The notes: generated by a model not told the origin, from the sequence alone. DNA of 64,000 nucleotides from Mucilaginibacter kameinonensis (GCF_003675385.1 NZ_RCWZ01000001.1:558001-622000), one strand, 5' to 3'; counted from the first letter of the stretch, positions 36,807 to 46,045 are shown. Numbers and translations are program-made.

Positions 36807-36814
36807 GAGCTTGT

Positions 36815-37933
36815 TCAGTCGAACACGATAACACCTTTGGCGTTCCTGCCTTTCAGCATGTCGTCAAAAGCCTTATCAAGTTCGTTAATAGGGTATGTAC
36901 GTGTAATCATTTCTTCAAGTAATAAGTGCCCGCTGGTATAGTGTTGTACTATATCCGGAAAATCAATTTGCGGGCGGCATTTGCCATAAAGCGGATTGAT
37001 ATAAATTTTATCCCACTCAAAAAGGCGCATATCAATAGTAATGTCCTGTTCAATGCCGCTTACCTGCACGGCAGTGCCCGCGTTGCGAACCATAGCTAAT
37101 GGTGCCGCTCCTAACTCGGGGATGGCGGTACATTCAAAAGCATAATCGGCACCGCGGCCATCAGTAAGTTTTTTTACTTCCTGCGCTGCATTAAGCAGGC
37201 CGGTATCATCTTTTGAGGCCAGAACAGTGTGCGTGGCGCCAAATTTAACAGCCATTTCAAGCCGTGTTGGGTTAATATCAACGGCGATGATCTTTCCTGC
37301 GCCTGCAACCTTTGCGCCTTGTATCACATTAAGGCCCACGCCGCCGGTGCCCAAGACTACGGCTGATGAGCCTTTTTTTAGTTTGGCGGCGTTTATAACA
37401 GAGCCATACCCCGTCATTACCCCACAGCTGATAATACTTGCCGCCGGGAACGACATACTTTCGGAAGTGTTTTTTACCACCGCCGATTCTTTTACCAGTG
37501 TATACTCTGCAATAGTGCCAATGTTGAATGACCTTAAAATAGGTTCGCCGTTTAATGTTGTGCCTTCAAGTTCGGCATGGCCCGGAGTGTAGCCGTTGCC
37601 GCCGGCTGCAACCGGCGAGGCTACTTCACACAAATGCTGATTACCTTCCAGGCACTGAAAGCATTTGCCGCAATGCATAGCCCAGTTCAGGATCACCTTA
37701 TCGCCGGCCGATACACTGCTGACATTTTTCCCGACAGAAACCACAATGCCGGCACCTTCATGGCCTATAATAAGCTGTTTCCCCCAATTCAGGGAGTCGT
37801 GATCGGTATGGCAAAGCCCTGCCGCTTTTATCTTAACCAGCACTTCATCGTCTTTGGGCTCGTTCACCACAATATCCTGTATCGAAAACCCGCCTTTGCC
37901 ATTGGCAATAGCAGCCTTGCACGTTATAGCCAT
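36815..37933 (-). CDS. Zinc-dependent alcohol dehydrogenase (class III-like)
   Basis: 372 aa from ATG 37933 (MAITCKAAIANGKGG); 19 extra codons upstream are rejected. Catalytic zinc ligands GLCHTDHDSL and GHEGAG, the four structural-zinc cysteines in CGKCFQCLEGNQHLC, and the NAD loop VLGTGGVGLNVIQGAKVAGA are all present. It is close to class III (S-hydroxymethylglutathione) dehydrogenases and aryl-alcohol dehydrogenases. Co-transcription with the esterase (8-nt gap) suggests an aldehyde-to-acid route. Confidence 0.85.
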   Translation of the reverse strand: MAITCKAAIANGKGGFSIQDIVVNEPKDDEVLVKIKAAGLCHTDHDSLNWGKQLIIGHEGAGIVVSVGKNVSSVSAGDKVILNWAMHCGKCFQCLEGNQHLCEVASPVAAGGNGYTPGHAELEGTTLNGEPILRSFNIGTIAEYTLVKESAVVKNTSESMSFPAASIISCGVMTGYGSVINAAKLKKGSSAVVLGTGGVGLNVIQGAKVAGAGKIIAVDINPTRLEMAVKFGATHTVLASKDDTGLLNAAQEVKKLTDGRGADYAFECTAIPELGAAPLAMVRNAGTAVQVSGIEQDITIDMRLFEWDKIYINPLYGKCRPQIDFPDIVQHYTSGHLLLEEMITRTYPINELDKAFDDMLKGRNAKGVIVFD

Positions 37934-38080
37934 AATCGTGATATATATTGAGGTTGTTTCATTGGCCCCGCTTAACAATATAGGTGTCATTAAAGCAGCA
38001 TACTGGCGTGGCCGAAATATGCTTAACTTTTAAAACAAAAATATACTAACACTTGGTTTTAAAACTTTAGCAAATTGTCC

Positions 38081-38168
38081 AAAAAGTGGCTTATTTTATC
38101 CCTGACTTTGTTTTTGGGTAATTTTGCCACTTGTTTGACACAGCGGGGGATAAAATATGCCACTTTTT
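38081..38168. repeat. 22-bp inverted repeat around a promoter-like box
   Basis: Arms 38081-38102 and 38147-38168 match with one mismatch (AAAAAGTGGCTTATTTTATC type), 44 nt apart, in the divergent gap between the dehydrogenase and the amylase. The loop contains TAATTTTG. Confidence 0.75.
38119..38126 (+). promoter_or_regulatory. -7 box TAATTTTG upstream of the amylase
   Basis: Exact TAnnTTTG; a TTTT lies 21 nt upstream in place of TTTG. It would give a leader of about 100 nt and sits in the loop of the 22-bp inverted repeat. Confidence 0.35.
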
Positions 38169-38232
38169 CTCACTTATAGTAATTGTTAATTATCAGGGCT
38201 TTACGTTACTTTAAAAACCGATTGTAACTTTT

Positions 38233-39797
38233 ATGAAACTAAACAGGCAATTTATCCTCAGCAGTTTGTTGTTTGGGTTAATTTTCACCACAATTAACGC
38301 AAGGCCTAAGGCGGCAGCCAACGACGAAATCATTTATCATATATTTCAGCGGAGTTTTTATGACAGCAATGGCGATTATCATGGCGACCTGAATGGCATC
38401 CGGCAAAAACTTGATTATTTGCAGGATCTTGGGGTAACATCTATCCTGTTAACCCCGCTTTATGAATCGGCATTTTATCATAATTATTTCGCCGCTGATT
38501 TTGAAAAGATCGATCCAAAGTACGGTACTCTTACCGATTATCTTAAGCTGATTAAAGAACTGCACCGCCGTGGAATGAAGTTTTATATGGACATGGAAAC
38601 CCAGTATGTGACTGAAGATTCCCGATGGTGGAAGGAAGCTTTCGGCAATCCAAAATCACCGTATAGCGACTATATTTTATGGGATGATAAGGACAACCAA
38701 AAGCCGTTGACCATAGTGTATAACCTCACGGGATTGAAAGATATGATGGCGTAACACGCAAAATAACTACGGCTAATCTCAATAGCGAGGCATCAAAGGC
38801 GTATAATCTTAAATTGTTCAGCTACTGGATTGATCCTAATGGCGACGGCAAATTTGATGATGGTGTAGATGGTTTCCGGCTTGATCATATGATGGACGAT
38901 CTGGATAATAAAGGCCGCCTCCCGCATTTATTTGATACTTTTTGGAACCCAATGTTAACCAAACTAAGGGCCATCAACCCTAAAATAAAGATAGTTGCCG
39001 AGCAAGCCAATTGGTTTAGCCTGGGTAACGAATACCTGGAACATGGCGGCGTTGACCGGGTGTTTGGGCTGAGGTTGTGCTTCGCTATCCGGTCGTTTGA
39101 TAAAAAGCTGCTTTTAACCAATGCCGATTCAACGCTGGCTATGCTGCCGCCTGGCAAACAGCAAGTGGTTTTTATCGAAAATCATGACGTTCCCCGCTTT
39201 AGCTATGCCGTGAAGGGAGATTTGGCAAAGATGAAGGTGGGCTGCGCTTTTAACCTGCTGATGGGCGGCATCCCGGCCATTTACTATGGGCAGGAATTGG
39301 GCATGACGGGTACTCCGGCAAATTTTGGCGCTACCGATGCCAATGAAATTCCCGACAGGCAAGCCTTCGAATGGTATAAAAGTGATACCGGCAGGGGCAT
39401 GGCGCTATGGTATAAGCAAACAGGCCCCTGGAAAGATCAGTTCAATGGCGATAAACCTAACGATGGTATCTCCTTAGAGGAAGAAAAGCAGGATCCTAAC
39501 TCATTGTGGCGTTACTACAAAAAGATGATCGCTATCCGCAAAGCAAACCCTGCCTTTGTTGAGGGTAGCTATAAAACAATCGGTAATGATAACGATCATG
39601 TTTTTACTTTTATGAGAAGGGACGCCAGGCAAACTATACTGGTGGCGATAAACTTGTCGGATAAAGAAGCGGTGGGCAACATTGATGCCGGTGGGAATCC
39701 GGTTAGTGTTATTGGTGATGTTAAGCCGGCGCTGAAGGATGGAAAGCTGGCGGTTACTTTGCCCGCGTTTGGCGTTGCGGCCTGGGCGTTGAAGTAA
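38233..39797 (+). pseudogene. GH13 alpha-amylase family gene with a frameshift near 38742
   Basis: Frame 1 (38233 to about 38742) codes for a signal peptide and the start of a GH13 barrel (EIIYHIFQRSFYDSNGDYHG). It then ends at a TAA (38752-38754), while the same protein continues in another frame: YDGVTRKITTANLNSEASKA, then DGFRLDHMMDD (nucleophile Asp), KIVAEQANW (acid/base Glu) and FIENHDVPR, to 39797. Adding one T after 38742 (GAT-TAT-GAT) joins both into one 521-aa protein. All three catalytic residues are intact, so this is a recent mutation, a phase-variable site or a sequencing error. Confidence 0.88.
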
Positions 39798-39810
39798 AAA
39801 CCATAAAAAA

Positions 39811-39892
39811 CGTCATTGCGAGGAACGAAGCAATCCCCGATAAGCAGAGCCTCTCTGTAGAGTTTGGGATTGCTTCGTTCCTCGCAATGACG
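39811..39892. repeat. Perfect 27-bp inverted repeat, GTCATTGCGAGG family
   Basis: Arms 39811-39837 and 39866-39892 are exact reverse complements, 28 nt apart, between the convergent amylase and subunit-3 genes. Same family as 25150-25241 and 47608-47732; it probably also ends transcription. Confidence 0.9.
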
Positions 39893-39907
39893 AACTTATT
39901 AAACTTC

Positions 39908-40555
39908 TTACATCGAAGCCGAAGCTTTCACGTTTTCCATACCGTAATGTTTCAGGATATCCTCAGGGACACCCGTCCATTTACCGGGTTGGTTACCTGC
40001 ATAGCCAATGTCTTTTACACCCATTTCGCTGGTGAAAAAGCCCGATGCGGTAAGGTCACGCATGCGGTTGAAGAAAGCTACGCCCTGGGCCATTTCTGGC
40101 TTCGCTTTAGCCGGGTAAGCAATCATATCAACCAGTTGGATCTGCTGATCTTTGGTGCAATCGGTAAATGGTTTGCCGAAGCGGTTAAGGCATTGCAAGT
40201 CCAGCCAGCGTAAACCACCACGCATTGGTGTTTGATGGTCCGGGATATCTTTTACGATAAACTCTATGAAATCAGGTACTTTAGCATCAGAGGCACTGCC
40301 CGATTTATCATCCTTAGGGATAATAATATCGGCAAGTACGGTGATGGTAGCCATTTCTGCGGCGGTAAAGAATTTATCGGCGTGCAGTTTTTTGTCACGC
40401 TCAACCTCAAACGGCTGGCGACCGGTTTCGTCACCCGCTGCAGCGGTGGTTGTTTCTTCAGCGCCTTTTTTGGTATCGGTTTTACAGGCCTCCAGTAATA
40501 ATCCTGCCGAAAGTGTGGTAAAGCCTAATGCTTTAAGGGAATCACGTCTGTTCAT
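39908..40555 (-). CDS. Gluconate 2-dehydrogenase subunit 3-like protein (GMC partner)
   Basis: 215 aa. The N-terminus has a twin-arginine signal (NRRDSLKALGF) with a lipobox-like LLEAC, so the folded complex is probably exported by Tat. The body (ADIIIPKDDKSGSASDAKVPDFI) matches the subunit 3 family, the small 'hitch-hiker' partner that carries a GMC oxidoreductase lacking its own signal through Tat. It lies 21 nt downstream of the GMC gene on the same strand. Confidence 0.9.
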   Translation of the reverse strand: MNRRDSLKALGFTTLSAGLLLEACKTDTKKGAEETTTAAAGDETGRQPFEVERDKKLHADKFFTAAEMATITVLADIIIPKDDKSGSASDAKVPDFIEFIVKDIPDHQTPMRGGLRWLDLQCLNRFGKPFTDCTKDQQIQLVDMIAYPAKAKPEMAQGVAFFNRMRDLTASGFFTSEMGVKDIGYAGNQPGKWTGVPEDILKHYGMENVKASASM

Positions 40556-40576
40556 GATATTTTATGGATGTGCTTG

Positions 40577-42313
40577 TTAAACGTTTAGTTTTTTTCTTTC
40601 CTGAATAATGTATTCTGCAGTACGCATTGATAACGCAAGGATTGTCCATGTAGCGTTTTTATCGCCCTGTTGAACAAACGGAGCAGCATCAACTACAAAC
40701 AGGTTTTTACAATCATGGGCCTGGCACCATTTGTTAAGGGCCGATTTTTTAGGATCGTTACCCATACGGATAGTACCAACTTCGTGGATGATCTTACCTG
40801 GTGCTTCCAAACCGTAATTGGTTTCAGGGCCTTGCGGCGGACCGTAGATGGCGCCACCCATATTGTGCATGATCTCCTGGAAGGTTTCCTGCATGTGTTT
40901 GGCCTGTTTAATTTCTTCAGGGGCCCATTTGTAGTGGAAACGCAATACCGGGATACCGTATTTATCAACTACGTTAGGGTCAATTTCGCAATAGTTATCA
41001 TAACGGGCAATGGCAGTACCACGACCGGCCATGCCAAACTGTGTACCATAAAAACGACGGTAATCGTCTTTCAATGATGCACCATAGCCACCGCCATCTT
41101 TCATTTTGCCATCGCGACCAGGCACTACACCGTTCATATTTTGGATACCACCGCTGAAACCGTATGATGGCATGTGTAAACCACCGCCATATTCAATATG
41201 GTAACCGCGAGGGAAGTCCAGTTTTTTATTGTCTAACCACCATGGCGAATAGATATGCACACTACCAACACCATCTTCGTTGTAACGCTTACGGTCTACC
41301 AGTTGCGGAAGGAAACCGCCCGCGCTTGAACCGGTTGAGTCATGCAGGTAACGGCCAACAACGCCGCTGCTGTTAGCTAAACCGCCCGGGTGTTGAGCTG
41401 ATTTTGAGTTAAGCAGGATCCTGGCAGATTCGCCGGCACTTGCACCAAGGATAACTGTTTTGGCGTTTACCTGGTACTCTTGTAAATCTTCTTTATTAAT
41501 GTATGATACACCAACGGCCAAGCCCTCGGCATTGGTTATCACCTCGCGCACCATGGCATTGGTGATCACTTTTAAGTTACCGGTTTTAATAGCCGGGATA
41601 ACTAAGCAAGATGAAGCTGAGAAATCGCCATAAACCTTGCAGCTACGACCGCACTGACCGCAGAAGAAACAGGCACCACGATCTTTATTGCCCGGTAAAG
41701 CTTCTGTTAAAACCGAACCACGGCCCGGAATAATTTTAACACCTGCTTTTTGAGCCCCCTGTACAATGTACAGCTCATTAAGTCTTGGTTTTGGCGGCGG
41801 TAAGAAGATACCATCCGGCTCGTTTTCCAAACCTTCTTTGGTACCGTAAACACCAATCATGCGGTCAACCTTATCATAATAAGGTTTTACATCGTCATAG
41901 GTGATTGGCCAATCGTCGGTAAGGCCGTCTTTGGCCTGGAAATCGCGCGGGCCCATCCTTAATGAGATACGGCCCCAGTGATTGGTACGACCGCCCAGCA
42001 TACGCGAGCGGAACCAGAAAAACTCGGTTTTATCTTTAGTGGTGTAAGGCTCGCCATCAATTTGCCAGCCACCGAAGGCGGCGTCAAAATCGCCGAACGG
42101 ACGGGTTGTACCGGCACCGCGGCGTGGTGATTCCCATGGCCATTTTAATTGTTGTGAATCTTTAGCAGGGTCAAAATAGGCACCGGCCTCAAGCATTAAA
42201 ACTTTTATACCGGCATTGGCCAAAACGTAACCGGCCATACCCCCACCGGCACCCGAACCAACAATCACCACGTCATAGGTGGCTGATGATTTTTTAATTT
42301 GCAGATCGCTCAT
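40577..42313 (-). CDS. GMC-family FAD oxidoreductase, probable sugar/glycoside dehydrogenase
   Basis: 578 aa. FAD loop [23 protein letters not shown] signature around GGRTNHWGR, a four-cysteine stretch [11 protein letters not shown] that may bind an Fe-S cluster (as in FAD-glucose dehydrogenases), and C-terminal [10 protein letters not shown] with [16 protein letters not shown]. No signal peptide, in keeping with export by the Tat partner. With DUF1080 upstream and subunit 3 downstream, it probably oxidises glycosides at C3 (glycoside 3-dehydrogenase); this is inference from gene context. Confidence 0.9.
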   Translation of the reverse strand: MSDLQIKKSSATYDVVIVGSGAGGGMAGYVLANAGIKVLMLEAGAYFDPAKDSQQLKWPWESPRRGAGTTRPFGDFDAAFGGWQIDGEPYTTKDKTEFFWFRSRMLGGRTNHWGRISLRMGPRDFQAKDGLTDDWPITYDDVKPYYDKVDRMIGVYGTKEGLENEPDGIFLPPPKPRLNELYIVQGAQKAGVKIIPGRGSVLTEALPGNKDRGACFFCGQCGRSCKVYGDFSASSCLVIPAIKTGNLKVITNAMVREVITNAEGLAVGVSYINKEDLQEYQVNAKTVILGASAGESARILLNSKSAQHPGGLANSSGVVGRYLHDSTGSSAGGFLPQLVDRKRYNEDGVGSVHIYSPWWLDNKKLDFPRGYHIEYGGGLHMPSYGFSGGIQNMNGVVPGRDGKMKDGGGYGASLKDDYRRFYGTQFGMAGRGTAIARYDNYCEIDPNVVDKYGIPVLRFHYKWAPEEIKQAKHMQETFQEIMHNMGGAIYGPPQGPETNYGLEAPGKIIHEVGTIRMGNDPKKSALNKWCQAHDCKNLFVVDAAPFVQQGDKNATWTILALSMRTAEYIIQERKKLNV

Positions 42314-42445
42314 ATTATATCAAAGTATCCTTCTATTCTTATATGGAGAGGAAATTAAACATGCCATAGCATGCTAAACACAATTTAAGTTAAGGTATAA
42401 ATATATGAACAGGGCGCTATAAACGTACCCTGTTCATAAAAAATA

Positions 42446-43108
42446 TTAAAGCTCTTTAAGTTTAATGTTACGGTAGCTAACCAAGTGACCATGATCCTGT
42501 AACGCGATGTGGCCTTTAGGATATTGAGCAAAACCTTTCCAGTTTTTAAATTTGCTATCAGCCAATACTTTGTTCCATTCGTCGCTACCCATTTTCACGT
42601 CAACGATTTGGGTGCCGTTAAGCCAGAAAGTAAGCTGGCCATCTTTTTTGCGCAGCTTTACTTTGTTCCATTCGCCCGCAGGTTTGCATACATCTTTTGA
42701 TGGGGCAATCATATCGTATAATGAACCTGCAAGGTGGTTTGTTTTTTTATTGTCTTCGGCATCTTTGTTATCCAATACCTGCATTTCCATACCGGTTAGG
42801 TAGGTAGCGCCAAATTGAGGGTCTTCATGCACACCGAAAATAATACCGCTGTTACCTTCTTTGCTGATGTTCCACTCTAAGGTAAGCTCATAGTTTTCGT
42901 ATTCGCCGTCGGTAACCAAGTCGCCATGGCCTTCCGCTGCTTTCGGGTCAAGTTGTAAAGCACCGTCAACAACTTTCCATCCTACTACTTCTTTTTTTAA
43001 ATAGGTGTGCCAGCCTTTGGTAGTTTTCCCGTCGAAAAGTTTGGTCTGCGCCGATACCGACAGGCAAAAGGCAGGGATGGCCATAAGGCCAAGCATGATC
43101 TTTTTCAT
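42446..43108 (-). CDS. DUF1080 protein (3-keto-disaccharide hydrolase family)
   Basis: 220 aa with signal peptide MKKIMLGLMAIPAFCLSVSAQ. One concanavalin-like jelly roll with LFDGKTTKGWHTY, LEWNISKEGNSGIIFGVHED and YLTGMEMQVLDN, the DUF1080 pattern. Members cleave glycosidic bonds of 3-keto-glycosides by elimination, which fits the GMC dehydrogenase downstream (133 nt). The gene is probably first in a three-gene operon; a LacI-type palindrome lies about 145 nt upstream of its ATG. Confidence 0.9.
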   Translation of the reverse strand: MKKIMLGLMAIPAFCLSVSAQTKLFDGKTTKGWHTYLKKEVVGWKVVDGALQLDPKAAEGHGDLVTDGEYENYELTLEWNISKEGNSGIIFGVHEDPQFGATYLTGMEMQVLDNKDAEDNKKTNHLAGSLYDMIAPSKDVCKPAGEWNKVKLRKKDGQLTFWLNGTQIVDVKMGSDEWNKVLADSKFKNWKGFAQYPKGHIALQDHGHLVSYRNIKLKEL

Positions 43109-43612
43109 AAGTTATAATTGTTTTTTATAGTATCGGAACCGCCATGTAAATAGCTTTGGTTGGTTGAAGCGGCTCCTGTTGGTTTCATAGTATTTGCTCT
43201 GTACAAGGTATGTGACTTAAAAAGTTTAAAACTGTTTAAGAACTATATTTTGATAAAACGTTTTAATTACAAATTAAGCGAACATTTTTTAGGTTGCGAT
43301 AAATATATTGGCTTTTTTTTAATGCTAAAACGATTATCGCAAAAATAAAGTATAAGCCGGCGAAAACAGAGGTAAAAGCTTGGTTACAATATTCGTTTTG
43401 CCATATAAACCGACAACAAACGTGTATAATTTCCGGCAAATGTCATAAGAAACAAACTGCAGATACATTTACTTAGCCCTGACATATTCCTGATTGTACA
43501 AAAACTTATAATAAGTAATATTGCGCCGTTATTCTTAACCGTATGTTAACACATAGGGTTAACCATAAGCAGCTATAACCCAGGCATTATCGGTAAAACA
43601 ATACTTACTACA
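43109..43612. other. 504-bp divergent regulatory gap
   Basis: No gene is seen. It holds TAAAACGTTTTA at 43254-43265, a related AAAACGATTATCG at 43328-43340, a minus-strand -7 box TATTTTTG at 43340-43347, and otherwise AT-rich sequence. It drives the DUF1080 operon to the left and the phospholipase-like gene to the right. Confidence 0.5.
43254..43265. promoter_or_regulatory. LacI-type operator candidate TAAAACGTTTTA
   Basis: A perfect 12-bp palindrome with the central CG that LacI/GalR-family operators use, 146 nt upstream of the DUF1080 start. It suggests sugar-responsive control of the 3-keto-glycoside operon. Confidence 0.4.
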
Positions 43613-44665
43613 TTGATTAATTTTTATTTTATAAAACCAGATTTTAAGAAGTCCGCTTTAACTCCCCGTTCTAATTTTACGATTGCGTTAAAAGCAATTT
43701 GTGTACTGCTCATTTTTATCGCAGTTGATAGCTCAAAGGCCATTGCCGGCACTAAGGCCCCTGCCCCGGCAGACTCATTGGCAGATAGCACGCTGATGAA
43801 AAAGCGCTTGATTAACCAGACTTTCGATCATATTTATGAGCAAAACCTGCGTGTATCCGAAGGTGGCAACGATTACTTTAACAAGATAAAAACACAGCTC
43901 ACTGCCGATCTGGCGCCTAACTTCGTTTTATTCAGTACGCCAAAATCACGTTTCTTCTTCGTGTTTACGGCAAGGGTGAAGATCCGTTTGCTGGCCTCGC
44001 AAGGTGCACCGGTAAAATCGCCAAGCTTTATGCCGGGCGCTACCCTGTATTTCAGGGTGAACGAGGATACCTACAATCCAAAATTCTTCTCATTTGGATA
44101 CTCGCACCACTCCAACGGGGTACGCGGCCCATCGCTTAACCCTGATGGCAGCTTTAATCGCGATAGCGGAAAGTTCACTACCAACTTTTATACTTTAACT
44201 TATTACAGTGGTAAGCGCTTCGATAAAAAAGACCTGATCATTAACCGCTATGATAACCTGGGCTTAGAGGTTCACGCCGGTTTGTTTAACCTGGGTTTGT
44301 CTGAAGGTTTGAAAGATCATTACGGTTTTATCCGCATTAACGGTAGTCGTATGTACAACTTTGCCAAGGCCTATGAAGATCCGACAGATAAAAGCAAAAA
44401 GATCTATCAAAACTGGCAACGGATCCGGTTCGACTTCACTTATATTGCCGATAAATATGATAATTACTCGAGCTTTGATTTCAAAAAACGTTTAAACGTG
44501 AGCCTGAAATATTACTACCAGTTTCCGTTTATGCCCGATGCTGCCCTCATGATTGGCGGCGGCTATCGTGGTCAGGATGATTACAACCAGTTTTTTGAAG
44601 ACAGCTATGGTTATGTTACTATCGGCTTTGCAAGCAGTTTAACTTTTAACGCGCACAGGCGGTAA
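43613..44665 (+). CDS. Outer-membrane phospholipase A-like beta-barrel
   Basis: 350 aa. A cleavable signal region (FTIALKAICVLLIFIAVDSSKAIA) is followed by an alternating hydrophobic barrel. Residues 163-169 read YSHHSNG: His165 and Ser167 align with the OMPLA catalytic pair in the HxSNG motif, and FNRDSGKF follows where OMPLA has its conserved NR. It would hydrolyse phospholipids in the outer membrane or keep only the fold. Start is TTG 43613, the only one giving a signal peptide. Its terminator (46046-46087) is now separated from it by an IS. Confidence 0.75.
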   Translation: MINFYFIKPDFKKSALTPRSNFTIALKAICVLLIFIAVDSSKAIAGTKAPAPADSLADSTLMKKRLINQTFDHIYEQNLRVSEGGNDYFNKIKTQLTADLAPNFVLFSTPKSRFFFVFTARVKIRLLASQGAPVKSPSFMPGATLYFRVNEDTYNPKFFSFGYSHHSNGVRGPSLNPDGSFNRDSGKFTTNFYTLTYYSGKRFDKKDLIINRYDNLGLEVHAGLFNLGLSEGLKDHYGFIRINGSRMYNFAKAYEDPTDKSKKIYQNWQRIRFDFTYIADKYDNYSSFDFKKRLNVSLKYYYQFPFMPDAALMIGGGYRGQDDYNQFFEDSYGYVTIGFASSLTFNAHRR

Positions 44666-44779
44666 AAAATAATGCCGCCGCCCGGCTCCGGCCGAGTGGC
44701 AACTATTTCCAGGCCTCTGGCCTGCGCACCGGACTTCGGCGGCCAGAGGCCGCTTGATATTCAACACTCGGCTGGAGCC

Positions 44780-46017
44780 CACAAGTGTTGGGAAGAGTTA
44801 CCAAAAAGGGGCGATATTTCCGTTTGTCGGAGGTTTATCTGGGTCTCCACCATAAAGTCTTACAATAAATTTCATGAGTTCGGCTTCCATTTCCAAGGCA
44901 AACTGTTGTTTAGCAGACTTGCTACTTTTAATTCTATTTAACCTTTGGTAAGTTATTATTAGCAGCGATAAGATCATCCTGACATATAGTACGGCCTTGA
45001 TGCCGTTTACGCTTCTGGATAATAGATGTGAGAAGTTAAGTTCTTGTTTGATGAACTTGAAAAACACTTCTATATCCCATCTTTTCTTATACAATGCGGC
45101 TATTTCATAAGCTTGAAGATCAAAAACATTGGTCAAAAAAGCCAATACTTCGCCATTAGGTTTGACTGCTTCGATATATCGATAAACGTTCTTTGTCTTT
45201 TTACCCTTCCTGTTATACAAGTAAAGCTTACGGTCTACTACCAGTCTGAGCCTGCAATCATCAGGAGTAGCTTCAAATAAGCTATTCTCTTCAAAAACTA
45301 CACTACGTGGGTTCGGATTGACCCGTGTAATGAAATTGATACCCTGATCGAAAAGTTCATCATAAGCGTCCCTTGATTGTAGGCCGGCATCGACAATAAC
45401 GATACTTTTATCAGATGCAGGACAGTTAACAATGGCTTGTTTCAAAGCTACGTTCTCACTGTTAAACGTAGCTTGATGATGAAAGGCAACATATTCGGGC
45501 ACTTCTGAATAACCTATAGTAAATTTAAGTTGCTTTATATGTTCCTGGCTTCCTCCTGAGCGAAATCCAATCTTGATCAACTTGGAAGAAAGCGATATCA
45601 GCGTTGGATCAAAACGCAACAATTGATGCTCCTTATTACCTTTTGAAGGTAATTGTGCTGAAAATCGTTCAAGGCAATCCTGATATAAAGCTTCGAAAAA
45701 AGCCGCGTCAGCACGGCTTAAGCGTTCACTGATAGAACTGTAATGTATATTTTGCGCTGTAGGTTTATCGGACAAATGGCTGAAAGCATAGGAATTAAAG
45801 ATATTCTCCATTACTCTGAGGCTATTGTGCTTTACCTCAAATTGACTGTAAAGTAATAGCTTAAAAAGAAGTGAGACTGGAAGTTTCTTTACCTTGTGAT
45901 CTGTTTTATGATGGTCAGCCAAAAAGGCAAGACGCTCCTCTGGGATCAACTTTAACAAGTCGGGAACACGCATATACCACTAAGTTACTATATATAGCCG
46001 TCTTCCCAACACTTGTG
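44780..46017 (-). mobile_element. Complete IS4-family insertion sequence, 1238 bp
   Basis: 16-bp perfect terminal inverted repeats CACAAGTGTTGGGAAG (44780-44795) and its complement (46002-46017), flanked by a 10-bp direct repeat GGCTGGAGCC (44770-44779 and 46018-46027), the target duplication size expected of IS4-family elements. The arms could be read 2 bp longer, with a shorter 6-bp duplication. It carries one intact transposase and is probably recent. Confidence 0.93.
44798..45973 (-). CDS. IS4-family DDE transposase
   Basis: 391 aa, filling the element from near one end to the other. Catalytic Asp residues are in LLRFDPTLI and IVIVDAGLQ. The third acidic residue is in YKKRWDIEVFFKFIK, which is the IS4 YREK signature exactly (Y-2-R-3-E-6-K). 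The N-terminal DUF4372-like segment (SLLFKLLLYSQFEVKHNSLR) is usual for Bacteroidota members. The frame is intact, so the element may be active. Confidence 0.95.
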   Translation of the reverse strand: MRVPDLLKLIPEERLAFLADHHKTDHKVKKLPVSLLFKLLLYSQFEVKHNSLRVMENIFNSYAFSHLSDKPTAQNIHYSSISERLSRADAAFFEALYQDCLERFSAQLPSKGNKEHQLLRFDPTLISLSSKLIKIGFRSGGSQEHIKQLKFTIGYSEVPEYVAFHHQATFNSENVALKQAIVNCPASDKSIVIVDAGLQSRDAYDELFDQGINFITRVNPNPRSVVFEENSLFEATPDDCRLRLVVDRKLYLYNRKGKKTKNVYRYIEAVKPNGEVLAFLTNVFDLQAYEIAALYKKRWDIEVFFKFIKQELNFSHLLSRSVNGIKAVLYVRMILSLLIITYQRLNRIKSSKSAKQQFALEMEAELMKFIVRLYGGDPDKPPTNGNIAPFW

Positions 46018-46045
46018 GGCTGGAGCCGAGCGGCGGCGGAAGGGT

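Larger units (their letters stand above)
44674..46037. repeat. GC-rich palindromic element (REP-like) split by the IS
   Basis: Left arm 44674-44698 pairs with a right arm made of 44765-44779 plus 46028-46037 (2 mismatches in 25). Inner arms GGCCTCTGGCC (44712-44722) and GGCCAGAGGCC (44741-44751) are perfect. Without the IS the element is 116 bp and ends with the hairpin CTCGGCTGGAGCCGAG. Confidence 0.75.

Noticed and set aside
38814..39797. Independent 327-aa gene start in the second part of the amylase
   Set aside because: It would start at a TTG inside the conserved barrel; the frame is open upstream to the frameshift and continues the same protein.
44672..44941. 89-aa plus-strand ORF across the REP and IS end
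   Set aside because: It spans the left IS end and the palindrome; it is a by-product of the insertion.
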